From Nereida sp. MMG025 (GTDB taxonomy: Bacteria > Pseudomonadota > Alphaproteobacteria > Rhodobacterales > Rhodobacteraceae), in the NCBI RefSeq assembly GCF_021654165.1, contig NZ_JAKFZN010000001.1, positions 992,001 to 1,056,000 of the forward strand: a DNA stretch of 64,000 nucleotides. The letters are read 5' to 3'. Positions 52,333 to 62,158 of this stretch are shown here, piece by piece (position 1 is the stretch's first letter; the number at the start of each line of letters is the position of its first letter). The position numbers and the translations under genes were made by a program. The notes beneath the pieces are model-generated. The model was not told where the DNA came from. It made no database searches and saw nothing but the letters and a program-made list of their open reading frames with translations.

Positions 52333-52539
52333 ATGGAACAAGACATCACATCTTTAGAAGAAAAGATCGCCCATTTGACCCGCACCGTCGAAGAGCTTTC
52401 GGATATCGTGGCGCGCCAATCCAATGAAATTGATCTGCTGACACGCCGTGTTCAGATGTTGATGGAGCGTGAAGCGGGCCGCGAGTATGATCAGGGCGGA
52501 ACGATCCCCCTTGCGGATCAAAAACCGCCGCATTGGTAG
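52333..52539 (+). CDS. slyX: SlyX family protein
   Basis: This 68-residue coiled-coil protein has the SlyX pattern: [20 protein letters not shown], then [18 protein letters not shown] and the end [14 protein letters not shown], typical of the family's PPHY/W tail. An ATG 9 bp upstream (52324) is possible. It is divergent from hisS and converges on the lipoprotein gene with a 4-bp gap. The function is unknown. Confidence 0.85.
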   Translation: MEQDITSLEEKIAHLTRTVEELSDIVARQSNEIDLLTRRVQMLMEREAGREYDQGGTIPLADQKPPHW

Positions 52540-52543
52540 GGCA

Positions 52544-53695
52544 TTAGCGACCCTTATAGGATTTTTCGATCACTTGGCCGTCGTGGATCAGAATGTCATT
52601 CCAACGCTGGTTTCCACCAAAACTACCGTAGGCTGTGATGAAAACCGTGGCCTGGCGGAATTTATCTTCGCGCCGTCCTTCACAGGGTTGGTTGCGGCCC
52701 ACACGGCATTCTTGGGTTTTGAGGGCTTCATAGGCTTGATCTGTCTGTGAAAAAGGGATGGACTTGTTGACGGGCATATAGCGGATGCGCTCATGGCCTT
52801 CGGTAGTTCCGAATGTCGCCGTCGCCGCGGTGAACTGGCGCACACAGCCATCTTTGAAGCCGGTGATATAATGCGCGCGCAAGGATGTGCCCGACGGGTT
52901 GCTGTCAAACAGCCTGTAGCCGGTGCCGCGTGCGGGGAATTTGTCGACTTCTGTGCCAAGGCGGCGCTTGGGCGCATCACACACACGCGCAATTGCGCCG
53001 TATGGCACGGTCTCTCCGAATGCGATTTCGTTTGCGTCAGGGCCTGTTGGTTCATTGCGGCGCAATAGACCACCACGGCGAGACGGGTTGGCAGGACGTG
53101 TCGTTTGCGTAGGGGCCGCGGCGGCGGTTTGAGTGACCTGCGCATCGGCGGCGGGCGTCACATCTGCGGGCGACGCGGCCTGCGGACGTCGGAAGATGCC
53201 AAATAACGATGCCTGCGCCACAGGTGCGGCTTGCGTCACTCCGGCGGGGTCTGATTGCGCATCTGTTACAGCTTGCTCGGGCGTATCTTCTGGCGCAAGT
53301 GGCGGCTCTGTCTGGGCCAGTTCAGCCTGCGGAGTTTGTTCTTCCGTGTCACCTGTGTCCGCTACGACGGCTAGTGTATCTTGCTCGGCCACGGGTGCTT
53401 GGGGCGCGGTGGCGGGATCTGGCAGGCTGCGGTCGCGCAACCATCCAACAAGGGACCGCCGCGGCTTGGGCTCTGCATCCCCTTTGTTTGTTTGAATTTG
53501 CTGCGCAATATCATCCACGAGGGACGGCAGGGCGGCTTCGATATCCGCATCTGATGGCGGGGCAACAACGGCTGCAGGAGTGCCGCTCTCACTGGACGTC
53601 TGGACCTCAACGTCCGATAGCTTGGGCGCGTCTTCAAACGTCGGTCCACACGCGGCAAGTGACGCCAAGCAAATCAATAGGGGTAAACGGGTCAT
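52544..53695 (-). CDS. large lipoprotein with disordered linker
   Basis: This 383-residue protein starts MTRLPLLICLASLAACGP: a lipoprotein signal with lipobox LAAC (Cys16). Residues 20-230 are rich in Ala, Pro, Thr and Gln and look disordered, with two similar basic patches (SLVGWLRDRS and SLFGIFRRPQ). The folded domain is at 235-383: IAFGETVPYGAIARVCDAPK, RLGTEVDKFPA, AHYITGFKDGCVRQFTAA and RWNDILIHDGQVIEKSYKGR. It would be anchored in the envelope. I do not know its function; similar proteins appear conserved in Rhodobacteraceae. Confidence 0.75.
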   Translation of the reverse strand: MTRLPLLICLASLAACGPTFEDAPKLSDVEVQTSSESGTPAAVVAPPSDADIEAALPSLVDDIAQQIQTNKGDAEPKPRRSLVGWLRDRSLPDPATAPQAPVAEQDTLAVVADTGDTEEQTPQAELAQTEPPLAPEDTPEQAVTDAQSDPAGVTQAAPVAQASLFGIFRRPQAASPADVTPAADAQVTQTAAAAPTQTTRPANPSRRGGLLRRNEPTGPDANEIAFGETVPYGAIARVCDAPKRRLGTEVDKFPARGTGYRLFDSNPSGTSLRAHYITGFKDGCVRQFTAATATFGTTEGHERIRYMPVNKSIPFSQTDQAYEALKTQECRVGRNQPCEGRREDKFRQATVFITAYGSFGGNQRWNDILIHDGQVIEKSYKGR

Positions 53696-53781
53696 AAGGA
53701 CGTCCTGCATTACGTTGAGACGTCCTTGCCATTCCACGCGCAGTATTTCAACTCTGCGCGCGGTATCTTGCGAAAAACTGC

Positions 53782-56700
53782 CTAGGTTTCTTCCACCAGA
53801 ACCACCCCGGGCAGGCTTTTGATCGCGCCTTTTATTTGTGGTGTTACGGGGAAGTAATCCTTGAGTTCAACTTCCACCTCGCCAGGCAACCCTTCGGACA
53901 TAAGACAGAAAATGATCGGTCCTTTGCCGCCTTGCGTGACCGTTTCACGGGCGTTGTTGAGGACGGTTGCAACCGTGCTGACGGCCTGCTGTTCTTCGAT
54001 AAAGACCTTGAGCCCGACGCCCCCTGCATCGGCCACAATGCCATCAATGGGTGCCACGGACCGCGCCAGCAGTTTAAGCTGATCGCTCTCCATCGTCGCT
54101 TCGGCCGTGACAACAACCTTGCTGCCCGTCTCAAGATGATCACGGCATTTGTCCAGCGTGTCGCTGAACATCGTGACCTCATAGGCGCCTGTGGTATCGC
54201 TGAGCTGGACAAAGGCGAACCTGTTGCCACGCGCCGATTTCCGTTCCTGCCGCCCAGAAATACGGCCGGCAAGTTTGGCGATGAACGCGCCGCCTTGGGC
54301 TTTTTCCGTTACCTGATCAAGCGTCAGGATGCCTTTGCGTTTCAGCGGCACCATATAGTCTTCCAATGGATGGCCCGACAAATAAAAGCCGATGGCTTTG
54401 GCTTCCTCATCCAGCTTTTCTGCGGGAAGCCAATCTGACACAGGGCTCAGGCGCGGCTCGGGCAAATCATCACCGGCCTCGCCAAACAGGCTGACCTGAT
54501 TGGAATTACGCTGGTCATGGATGGCGGCAGAATAGTTGACCAATGCATCCAAACTGTCAAAGACCTTGCGGCGGTTGGGGTCCAGCACATCAAAGGCCCC
54601 TGCCCGTGCAAGCATCTCAAGCGGTCGCTTGCCCACGCGCTTCAGATCCACGCGGCGCGCAAAGTCAAACAAGGTGGCAAAAGGTTTGTCGTTTCCGTCA
54701 ACTTGCCGCCCTTCGACCAAAAGGCGCATCGCTTCGACGCCCACGTTTTTCAGACCACCAAGGCCATAGACCAAAGCGCCCTGCGCAACATCGAACGTCG
54801 CTTGTGAGCGGTTCACGCATGGCGGCACATAGGGCAGTTTGAGCCCCTTTTTCACCTCTTCAAAATACACGGCCAGCTTATCCGTCAGATGGATATCGCA
54901 GTTCATCACACCAGCCATAAATTCGACCGGGTGATTGGCCTTGAGCCATGCGGTTTGATAGCTGACCACGGCATAGGCCGCGGCGTGCGATTTGTTGAAC
55001 CCATAGTTGGCGAACTTGTCCAAAAGGTTCCAAACCTCGATCGCCTTTTTCTCGTTCACACCGTTTTCAGCAGCACCTTTGAGGAATTTGGGGCGTTCTG
55101 CATCCATCGCCTCCTGAATCTTTTTACCCATCGCGCGACGCAACAGATCAGCGCCGCCAAGCGAATAGCCCGCCATTTCCTGCGCAATCTGCATAACCTG
55201 CTCTTGGTAAACAATGATGCCCTGCGTTTCGTCCAGAATATGGTCAATCGTGGGGTGCAGTTTCTCACGATCAGCGCGGCCGTTTTTTACGTCACAATAT
55301 TGCGGGATGTTTTCCATCGGGCCTGGACGATATAGCGCCACAAGCGCCACGATATCTTCGATGCAGGTCGGTCGCATCCGTTTCAGGGCGTCCATCATGC
55401 CGCTGGATTCCACCTGAAACACCGCAACCGTTTTGGCCGCGGCATAAAGGTTGTAACTCGCCTCATCATCCAGTGGGATCGCGTTGATATCGTTTTCGGT
55501 GCCCTGTGCAGGATCATAAAGCTGCGTGCCGTCGGCCGCGATATGAAGGGGGCGGTTGCGAACAATCAAATCGACCGCATTTTGAATGACCGTCAGCGTT
55601 TTGAGACCCAGAAAGTCGAATTTGACCAGCCCGGCTTGTTCAACCCATTTCATGTTAAACTGGGTCGCTGGCATGTCAGAGCGCGGATCTTGATAGAGCG
55701 GGACAAGCGCATCCAGAGGACGATCCCCGATGACCACACCCGCGGCGTGCGTCGATGCATTGCGTAACAACCCTTCGACCTGCTGGCCGTAAGTCAGAAG
55801 ACGGTCCACGACCTCTTCATTCTTGGCTTCTTCGCGCAAACGCTCTTCGGTGGCCAAGGCTTTTTCGATGCTGACGGGTTTTACCCCCTCAACAGGGATC
55901 ATCTTGGACAGGCGATCCACTTGGCCGTAGGGCATCTGTAAGACGCGCCCGATATCACGCACCGCCGCTTTGGACAAAAGCGCGCCGAATGTAATGATCT
56001 GGCCTACTTTATCGCGGCCATATTTTTCCTGCACATAGCGAATGACCTCCTCGCGGCGGTCCATGCAAAAGTCGATATCGAAGTCGGGCATCGACACACG
56101 TTCGGGGTTCAAAAACCGTTCAAACAGCAAGCTGTAGCGCAGCGGATCAAGGTCGGTGATTGTCAGCGCATAGGCCACAAGGCTACCCGCCCCGGACCCC
56201 CGCCCCGGACCAACGGGAATATCGTGGTCCTTGGCCCATTTGATAAAATCGGCAACGATCAGAAAATAGCCCGGAAAGCCCATGCCCTCGATGATATCCA
56301 ACTCAAAATCGAGCCGCTTTTGATACTCTTCAACCGAGGCGGCATGGGGGATGACCTTCAGGCGCTCCTGCAGCCCTTCATTTGCCTGTCGGCGCAATTC
56401 CTGCACCTCATCATCCGCAAACCTTGGTAGGATCGGATCGCGCTTGTAAGCCTTGAAGGCGCAGCGTTTCGCAATCTCGATGGTGTTTTCCAAAGCCTCG
56501 GGCAGGTCGGCAAACAGGGTCGCCATTTCTGCGGGCGTTTTGAAGTAGTGTTCGGGCGTCAAGCGGCGGCGCGGGGCTTGTTGATCCACATAGGCGCCAT
56601 CCGCAATGCACAGCAAAGCGTCGTGGGCTTCATACATTTTGGTTTTAGGAAAGTAGCAATCATTGGTCGCCACAAGCGGTAAATCCATCGCGTAAGCCAT

Positions 56701-57291
56701 CTCAACATGGCCGCGTTCTGACTGTTGTTCAGGCTCGGGCAGTCCACCATCGGTGGGGTGGCGTTGCAACTCAACATAAAGGCGGCCCGGAAAAGCGGTG
56801 GCCAGTCGCTGCATCAGGGCCTCGGCCTTGGGGCGTTGCCCGCCGCGCAGCAAACGCCCGATAGGACCATCTGGTCCGCCCGTGAGACAGATGAGCCCCT
56901 CGCAATGTCCATCCAATTCGTCCAGTTTGACCTGCGGCACCTCCTCTGGGTGGGCAAGATAAAGAAAGCTGTTGAGCTTCATCAGATTTTCGTAGCCAGC
57001 CTCGTTCTGGGCCAGCAGGACGATTGGTGCAGGGGCGCGTGGCTTTTCACCGATGGGGGCGGGATCGTATTCCAGATCCACTTGGCAACCGATAATGGGT
57101 TGAACACCCGCTTTGGCCGCACCTTCCGAAAACTCCAACGCACAGAACATATTGTTTGTATCGGTGACAGCGACTGCAGGCATGCCCGCATCGGCGGCAA
57201 GTGCGGGCAGTTTTTTGACAGGGATCGCGCCTTCCAACAAAGAATATTCGGTGTGGGTGCGAAGGTGAATGAATCGGGGTTGGCTGCTCAT
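53782..57291 (-). CDS. dnaE: DNA polymerase III alpha subunit
   Basis: DnaE is the replicative polymerase catalytic subunit. The 1169-residue protein has the N-terminal PHP domain (HLRTHTEYSLLEGAIPV), the polymerase palm with the catalytic Asp residues in PDFDIDFCMDRREEVIRY, GPGRGSGAGSLVAYALTITD, helix-hairpin-helix and OB regions (AGRISGRQERKSARGNRFAF). The length is normal. It stands alone between the lipoprotein gene and a divergent ArsR gene. Confidence 0.97.
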   Translation of the reverse strand: MSSQPRFIHLRTHTEYSLLEGAIPVKKLPALAADAGMPAVAVTDTNNMFCALEFSEGAAKAGVQPIIGCQVDLEYDPAPIGEKPRAPAPIVLLAQNEAGYENLMKLNSFLYLAHPEEVPQVKLDELDGHCEGLICLTGGPDGPIGRLLRGGQRPKAEALMQRLATAFPGRLYVELQRHPTDGGLPEPEQQSERGHVEMAYAMDLPLVATNDCYFPKTKMYEAHDALLCIADGAYVDQQAPRRRLTPEHYFKTPAEMATLFADLPEALENTIEIAKRCAFKAYKRDPILPRFADDEVQELRRQANEGLQERLKVIPHAASVEEYQKRLDFELDIIEGMGFPGYFLIVADFIKWAKDHDIPVGPGRGSGAGSLVAYALTITDLDPLRYSLLFERFLNPERVSMPDFDIDFCMDRREEVIRYVQEKYGRDKVGQIITFGALLSKAAVRDIGRVLQMPYGQVDRLSKMIPVEGVKPVSIEKALATEERLREEAKNEEVVDRLLTYGQQVEGLLRNASTHAAGVVIGDRPLDALVPLYQDPRSDMPATQFNMKWVEQAGLVKFDFLGLKTLTVIQNAVDLIVRNRPLHIAADGTQLYDPAQGTENDINAIPLDDEASYNLYAAAKTVAVFQVESSGMMDALKRMRPTCIEDIVALVALYRPGPMENIPQYCDVKNGRADREKLHPTIDHILDETQGIIVYQEQVMQIAQEMAGYSLGGADLLRRAMGKKIQEAMDAERPKFLKGAAENGVNEKKAIEVWNLLDKFANYGFNKSHAAAYAVVSYQTAWLKANHPVEFMAGVMNCDIHLTDKLAVYFEEVKKGLKLPYVPPCVNRSQATFDVAQGALVYGLGGLKNVGVEAMRLLVEGRQVDGNDKPFATLFDFARRVDLKRVGKRPLEMLARAGAFDVLDPNRRKVFDSLDALVNYSAAIHDQRNSNQVSLFGEAGDDLPEPRLSPVSDWLPAEKLDEEAKAIGFYLSGHPLEDYMVPLKRKGILTLDQVTEKAQGGAFIAKLAGRISGRQERKSARGNRFAFVQLSDTTGAYEVTMFSDTLDKCRDHLETGSKVVVTAEATMESDQLKLLARSVAPIDGIVADAGGVGLKVFIEEQQAVSTVATVLNNARETVTQGGKGPIIFCLMSEGLPGEVEVELKDYFPVTPQIKGAIKSLPGVVLVEET

Positions 57292-57394
57292 GGTGACACA
57301 TTAGGCGGCTCTTGCAGGACAGAAAAGCGCCTATTGCTAAGCCGCTTGACTAACTGAGTTGACGCGTCTGTTCTGACCCGTCATGGCACCCGAT

Positions 57395-57682
57395 ATGAGT
57401 GATGCATATTCCAAATATTTCGGCGCCCTTTCCGATCCGACCCGCCGCGCGATTGTTGAAACTTTGGCACGTGGTGGGCGTTCGGTCAGCGCATTGGCCG
57501 AACCGCATGACATGGCGCTGCCGACCTTTCTGCGCCATCTTCAAGTGCTGGAAAAGGCAGGGCTTGTGCGCACAGTCAAAAAGGGGCGCGTGCGCATTTG
57601 CACGCTGGAAGTTGCTGGCATAATGGACATGCAAGGCTGGTTGGCCTGGCAGCGCGAAATTTGGGAAAACCGCGACAGCTAG
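57395..57682 (+). CDS. ArsR family transcriptional regulator
   Basis: This 95-residue winged helix has the ArsR layout: YFGALSDPTRRAIVETLARG, then SVSALAEPHDMALPTFLRHL with the recognition helix, QVLEKAGLVRTVKKGRVRIC. It lacks the CXC metal site of SmtB/ArsR proteins, so it probably senses something else. ATG 57395 is preferred; an ATG four codons earlier is open. A short palindrome, AACTGAGTT (57353-57361), lies upstream and might be an operator. It precedes xdhA by 128 bp on the same strand and could regulate the purine module. Confidence 0.88.
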   Translation: MSDAYSKYFGALSDPTRRAIVETLARGGRSVSALAEPHDMALPTFLRHLQVLEKAGLVRTVKKGRVRICTLEVAGIMDMQGWLAWQREIWENRDS

Positions 57683-57810
57683 GCCTGCCCGTTGGAACAG
57701 GCTTGATTTTCTCAACGCGGTGGGTTTTGCTGACCGACGACCCTTCTACGCCGCATCGAAGGGGGCCCATGCGCGAAAACGGCCCAGTGGTACCGCGGCA
57801 GGTATGATCC

Positions 57811-59139
57811 ATGAAAACCACGTTTCTTCTAAACGGAGAACGCATCACGGTGGACACCGCTCCGACGGTGACCCTTCTTGATTGGCTGCGTGAAGAGCGC
57901 GGTCTGACAGGCACCAAGGAAGGCTGCAACGAAGGCGATTGCGGGGCGTGCTCTGTGATGGTGACAAGCCAGGACGGCGCACGGGCCCTGAATGCCTGCA
58001 TCCTGTTTATGCCTCAGGTGCACGGAAAAGCGGTTCGCACCATCGAAGGCATCGCGGCCCCCGACGGCACATTGCACCCCGTTCAAGACGCAATGATCAT
58101 GCACCATGGGTCGCAATGCGGGTTCTGCACGCCCGGATTTGTCGTCAGCATGGCAACTGCGCATGTAAACGGACGCCGCGACCACGATGACCAGATCGCA
58201 GGCAACCTGTGCCGGTGTACAGGATATGCCCCGATCATTCGGGCCGCCCAAGCCGCACAGGAGGCACCTGTGCCTACGCATCTGACCGAAACACCACCGG
58301 CGGTCGAAGCGGTTGCATCGAGTGATCATGTGGCCTTTCCGGCAAGTTGTGATGAATTGGCCACTTGGTATCTTGATCATCCTTCCGCCACCTTGATCGC
58401 CGGGGCAACCGACGTGGGGCTTTGGGTTACCAAGCACCTGCGCGATCTGGATGGGGTCGCTTTTTTGGGGCAATGTCACGAGCTGAAAGCAATCCACGAC
58501 GATGGCGGAATGCTGCGGTTCGGGGCGATGGCCACAATTACAGACGTCCTCGAAACGGTGACGCCTTTTGCGCCGTCTTTTGCCGAGATGCTGCGCCGCT
58601 ACGGGTCTGTTCAGGTCCGCAACGCCGCTACCATCGGTGGAAACATCGCCAACGGCTCGCCAATCGGGGACAGCCCCCCTGCGTTGATCGCGGCAGGCGC
58701 GCAGCTTGTTTTGCGCAAAGGGACCATACAGCGCGAACTTTTGCTGGAAGATTTCTATATCGAATACGGCAAACAAGACCGCGCAGCAGGTGAATTTGTA
58801 GAGGCCATTGAAGTTCCCAAAGACGCCCTTGCACGGACACAGGTCTACAAAATCAGCAAAAGGTTCGATCAGGATATTTCGGCAGTTTGCGGCGCATTTG
58901 ACCTTGAAGCGAACCGCATTGCATTTGGCGGCATGGCGGGCACGCCAAAGCGCGCGCCCAAAACCGAAGAAGCCCTTGCCCGCGGCGAGACAGACCGTGC
59001 GGTTGCAGCGCTTGCACAGGATTTTGCACCTTTGTCAGATATGCGGGCGTCTGCGGCTTATCGGCTGCAAGCTGCACAGGGGCTATTGCGACGTGCGCTG
59101 TCCGGTGATCATTCGACCGTTTTGGAGGTGCGCGCATGA
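57811..59139 (+). CDS. xdhA: xanthine dehydrogenase small subunit (2Fe-2S and FAD)
   Basis: XdhA carries electrons from the molybdenum subunit to NAD through two 2Fe-2S clusters and FAD. The 442-residue protein has the plant-type cluster [13 protein letters not shown], the second cluster in [14 protein letters not shown] and [11 protein letters not shown], and the FAD motifs [14 protein letters not shown] and [20 protein letters not shown]. It is slightly shorter than many XdhA proteins (460-490). It overlaps xdhB by 4 bp. Confidence 0.95.
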   Translation: MKTTFLLNGERITVDTAPTVTLLDWLREERGLTGTKEGCNEGDCGACSVMVTSQDGARALNACILFMPQVHGKAVRTIEGIAAPDGTLHPVQDAMIMHHGSQCGFCTPGFVVSMATAHVNGRRDHDDQIAGNLCRCTGYAPIIRAAQAAQEAPVPTHLTETPPAVEAVASSDHVAFPASCDELATWYLDHPSATLIAGATDVGLWVTKHLRDLDGVAFLGQCHELKAIHDDGGMLRFGAMATITDVLETVTPFAPSFAEMLRRYGSVQVRNAATIGGNIANGSPIGDSPPALIAAGAQLVLRKGTIQRELLLEDFYIEYGKQDRAAGEFVEAIEVPKDALARTQVYKISKRFDQDISAVCGAFDLEANRIAFGGMAGTPKRAPKTEEALARGETDRAVAALAQDFAPLSDMRASAAYRLQAAQGLLRRALSGDHSTVLEVRA

Positions 59140-61409
59140 GTGTTGCAAAACCCCTGCCCCATGATGCCGCCCTTTTGCACGTCACGGGCGCTGCGCGCTA
59201 TGTCGACGATATCCCCCTGCCGGTCGGTGCCCTGCATCTCGCTTTTGGCCTGTCTGAAATTGCGCGCGGGCGCATCACCGAAATGGACTTGGATGCGGTG
59301 AGATCGGCCGAAGGCGTCGTCGCGGTTCTTACCGCGGATGACCTGCCATTTGCCAACGATTGCTCGCCTTCGGCACATGACGAGCCGTTGCTTAGCGATG
59401 GCGCTGTGCATTACCTTGGACAACCTGTTTTTCTGGTCGTTGCGCGGTCGCATCTTTTGGCACGCAAAGCGGCTCGTTTAGGCCAAATCGTTTACCAAAA
59501 AGAAACGCCTATCTTAACGATAGACGACGCGATTGCAGCCAACACCATATTTGAAGAAGGCCCCCGCATCTGGGAACGTGGCGATCTGGACCACGCAATC
59601 AAAACCGCCACGCACCGCATTACGGGTCAGATGGAATTGGGCGGTCAGGAACATTTCTATCTCGAAGGACAAGCCGCCTGCGCGGTGCCGCAAGAAGGCG
59701 GCGATATGCTGGTGCATTCCTCAACGCAGCACCCCACCGAAATCCAGCACAAGGTCGCCGACGCCATCGGCACGCCGATGCATGCTGTGCGCGTGGAAGT
59801 CCGCCGCATGGGCGGTGGGTTCGGCGGTAAGGAAAGCCAAGGCAACGCGTTGGCCATTGCCTGTGCCGTGGCCGCGCGTCTGACCCAACGCCCCTGTGCC
59901 ATGCGTTATGACCGCGACGACGACATGATGATCACGGGAAAACGCCATGACTTCCGTCTGGCGTATGATGTGGCTTTTGATAGCCACGGCATCGTCCAAG
60001 CGATTGATTTCACGCATTATGCGCGGTGCGGTTGGGCGATGGATCTTTCGCTGCCTGTGGCCGACCGTGCGATGCTGCATGCAGACAACGCCTATTATTT
60101 GCCCAACATTCGGATCACCTCGCATCGGTTAAAGACCAACACCCAAAGTGCGACGGCGTTCCGCGGATTTGGCGGACCGCAAGGCATGGTGGGCATTGAG
60201 CGGGTGATGGATGAAATTGCGCATCATTTAGGCAAAGATCCTCTCGAAGTGCGCCGCGCCAATTATTACAGCGATGCGTCACAAACCACGCCTTATGGCC
60301 AAAAGGTAAGCGACTTCATTTTGGATGATCTGACAGATGCTTTGATCAAGACCTCGGGCTATCGCCAGCGGCGCTCAGAGATCAAAGAGTGGAACGCGCA
60401 GCATACCCATTTGAAGAAAGGGATCGCTTTCACACCGGTCAAATTCGGGATCAGCTTCACCTTGACCCATCTTAATCAGGCTGGTGCATTGGTCCATGTT
60501 TACCAAGATGGAAGCATCCACCTTAACCACGGCGGCACAGAAATGGGCCAAGGTCTGTTTCAAAAAGTCGCCCAAGTGGCCGCGAGCCGATTTGGTGTTG
60601 ATGTCGGTGCGGTTAAAATAACCGCGACCGATACCGCAAAAGTCCCCAACACAAGTGCAACTGCCGCGTCCAGCGGATCGGACCTGAACGGGATGGCTGT
60701 CAAAGCCGCGTGCGATATCATTCGCGGGCGCATCACAGATCATCTGGCAACGGTTCATCAATGCAGCCCCCAAGATGTGCATTTTGCGGATGGCCACGTG
60801 TCTCTTCCACACCATCGGATCACCTTCGCAGAGGCAGCTAAGTCGGCCTATGAAAACCGCATCAGCCTGTCATCGACGGGGTTCTACAAAACGCCAAAGC
60901 TGCAATGGGACCGCATCAAGGGGCACGGCAGGCCGTTTTTGTATTTCGCCTATGGTGCTGCGGTGACAGAAGTTGTGGTCGATATGCTGACCGGGGAAAA
61001 CCGTATCCTGCGCACCGATATTTTGCACGATGCCGGCGCCTCCCTGAATCCAGCCTTGGACATCGGCCAGATCGAAGGCGGATTTGTGCAAGGTGCAGGG
61101 TGGTTAACCACCGAAGAACTGGTTTGGGACGATGCGGGCCGTCTACGCACCCATGCGCCAGCCACGTATAAAATCCCTGCATGTTCAGACAGGCCGGATG
61201 TCTTTAACGTGGCCCTTTGGGACGGCCAGAACACCGAAGATACAATCTATCGATCCAAAGCCGTGGGCGAACCGCCATTCATGCTTGGAATTTCCGCGCT
61301 TATGGCGCTCAGCGATGCTGTGGCCGCTTGCGGAGTTGGGTATCCATCACTGGACGCACCCGCCACCCCCGAACGTCTCTTGATGGCGGCAAAGCGGCTT
61401 CAGGCATGA
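59136..61409 (+). CDS. xdhB: xanthine dehydrogenase molybdopterin-binding subunit
   Basis: XdhB oxidises hypoxanthine and xanthine to urate at a molybdenum centre. The 757-residue protein has the molybdopterin motifs [43 protein letters not shown] and the catalytic Glu in [15 protein letters not shown] near the C-terminus. It overlaps xdhA and xdhC by 4 bp at each end. Confidence 0.96.
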   Translation: MSVAKPLPHDAALLHVTGAARYVDDIPLPVGALHLAFGLSEIARGRITEMDLDAVRSAEGVVAVLTADDLPFANDCSPSAHDEPLLSDGAVHYLGQPVFLVVARSHLLARKAARLGQIVYQKETPILTIDDAIAANTIFEEGPRIWERGDLDHAIKTATHRITGQMELGGQEHFYLEGQAACAVPQEGGDMLVHSSTQHPTEIQHKVADAIGTPMHAVRVEVRRMGGGFGGKESQGNALAIACAVAARLTQRPCAMRYDRDDDMMITGKRHDFRLAYDVAFDSHGIVQAIDFTHYARCGWAMDLSLPVADRAMLHADNAYYLPNIRITSHRLKTNTQSATAFRGFGGPQGMVGIERVMDEIAHHLGKDPLEVRRANYYSDASQTTPYGQKVSDFILDDLTDALIKTSGYRQRRSEIKEWNAQHTHLKKGIAFTPVKFGISFTLTHLNQAGALVHVYQDGSIHLNHGGTEMGQGLFQKVAQVAASRFGVDVGAVKITATDTAKVPNTSATAASSGSDLNGMAVKAACDIIRGRITDHLATVHQCSPQDVHFADGHVSLPHHRITFAEAAKSAYENRISLSSTGFYKTPKLQWDRIKGHGRPFLYFAYGAAVTEVVVDMLTGENRILRTDILHDAGASLNPALDIGQIEGGFVQGAGWLTTEELVWDDAGRLRTHAPATYKIPACSDRPDVFNVALWDGQNTEDTIYRSKAVGEPPFMLGISALMALSDAVAACGVGYPSLDAPATPERLLMAAKRLQA

Positions 61410-62158
61410 GCGATTGGATCACCGTCACCATCACCCAAGTGCGCGGCTCCTCTCCGCGCGATGCAGGCACCAGTATGCGGGTCTTCGCAGATTGCCAACT
61501 GGGCACGATCGGTGGTGGCGCATTGGAATGGGAAGCCACACATCTTGCCCGCGCGATGTTGAAAGACGGGCAAACACAGCAGTCGCGGCGCATCAGCCTC
61601 GGCCCTGATATAGGACAGTGCTGCGGCGGGCAGGTCACGCTTGAATTCTCGGCCAACACGCAACCGCAAACCACACAAAAACGCCCCTTATGGATTTGGG
61701 GAGCAGGTCACACGGGGCGCGCCATTGCACAGGTCATGGCCCCTTTCGAGGATCGCGAGATTGCATTGATTGACGTTGCAGCAGACCGGTTTCCCACTGA
61801 CCTGCCCATGACCGTATCCCAAGTCGTCGCGACAAACCCGCTGGATTTAGTCAAACATGCCAATCCGTTGGCCGACCATATCATATTAACCTATTCCCAT
61901 GATCTGGATCTTGCCCTGTGTGACGGGCTTTTGCGCCACGGGTTTACCAGTTGCGGGCTGATCGGCTCAGCGACGAAATGGGCACGATTTCGCAAAAGAC
62001 TGGCGCAAATGGGCCATGCACATGATGAAATTGACGCCATCACCTGCCCGATTGGGGATCCATCCTTGGGAAAACATCCGCAGGCCATTGCACTTGGCGT
62101 CGCCGCTGCGATGCTACGCACGACATCGGCACCGATTCCCAAAGTAAAAACCGCATGA
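61406..62158 (+). CDS. xdhC: xanthine dehydrogenase accessory protein XdhC
   Basis: XdhC binds and sulfurates the molybdenum cofactor and inserts it into XdhB. The 250-residue protein has the N-terminal ITQVRGSSPRDAGTSMRVF, GTIGGGALEWEA and GPDIGQCCGGQVTLEF, with the Cys pair, and the C-terminal Rossmann part IWGAGHTGRAIAQVM and LIGSATKWARFRKRL. It overlaps xdhB by 4 bp and the ABC ATPase gene by 4 bp. Confidence 0.94.
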   Translation: MSDWITVTITQVRGSSPRDAGTSMRVFADCQLGTIGGGALEWEATHLARAMLKDGQTQQSRRISLGPDIGQCCGGQVTLEFSANTQPQTTQKRPLWIWGAGHTGRAIAQVMAPFEDREIALIDVAADRFPTDLPMTVSQVVATNPLDLVKHANPLADHIILTYSHDLDLALCDGLLRHGFTSCGLIGSATKWARFRKRLAQMGHAHDEIDAITCPIGDPSLGKHPQAIALGVAAAMLRTTSAPIPKVKTA

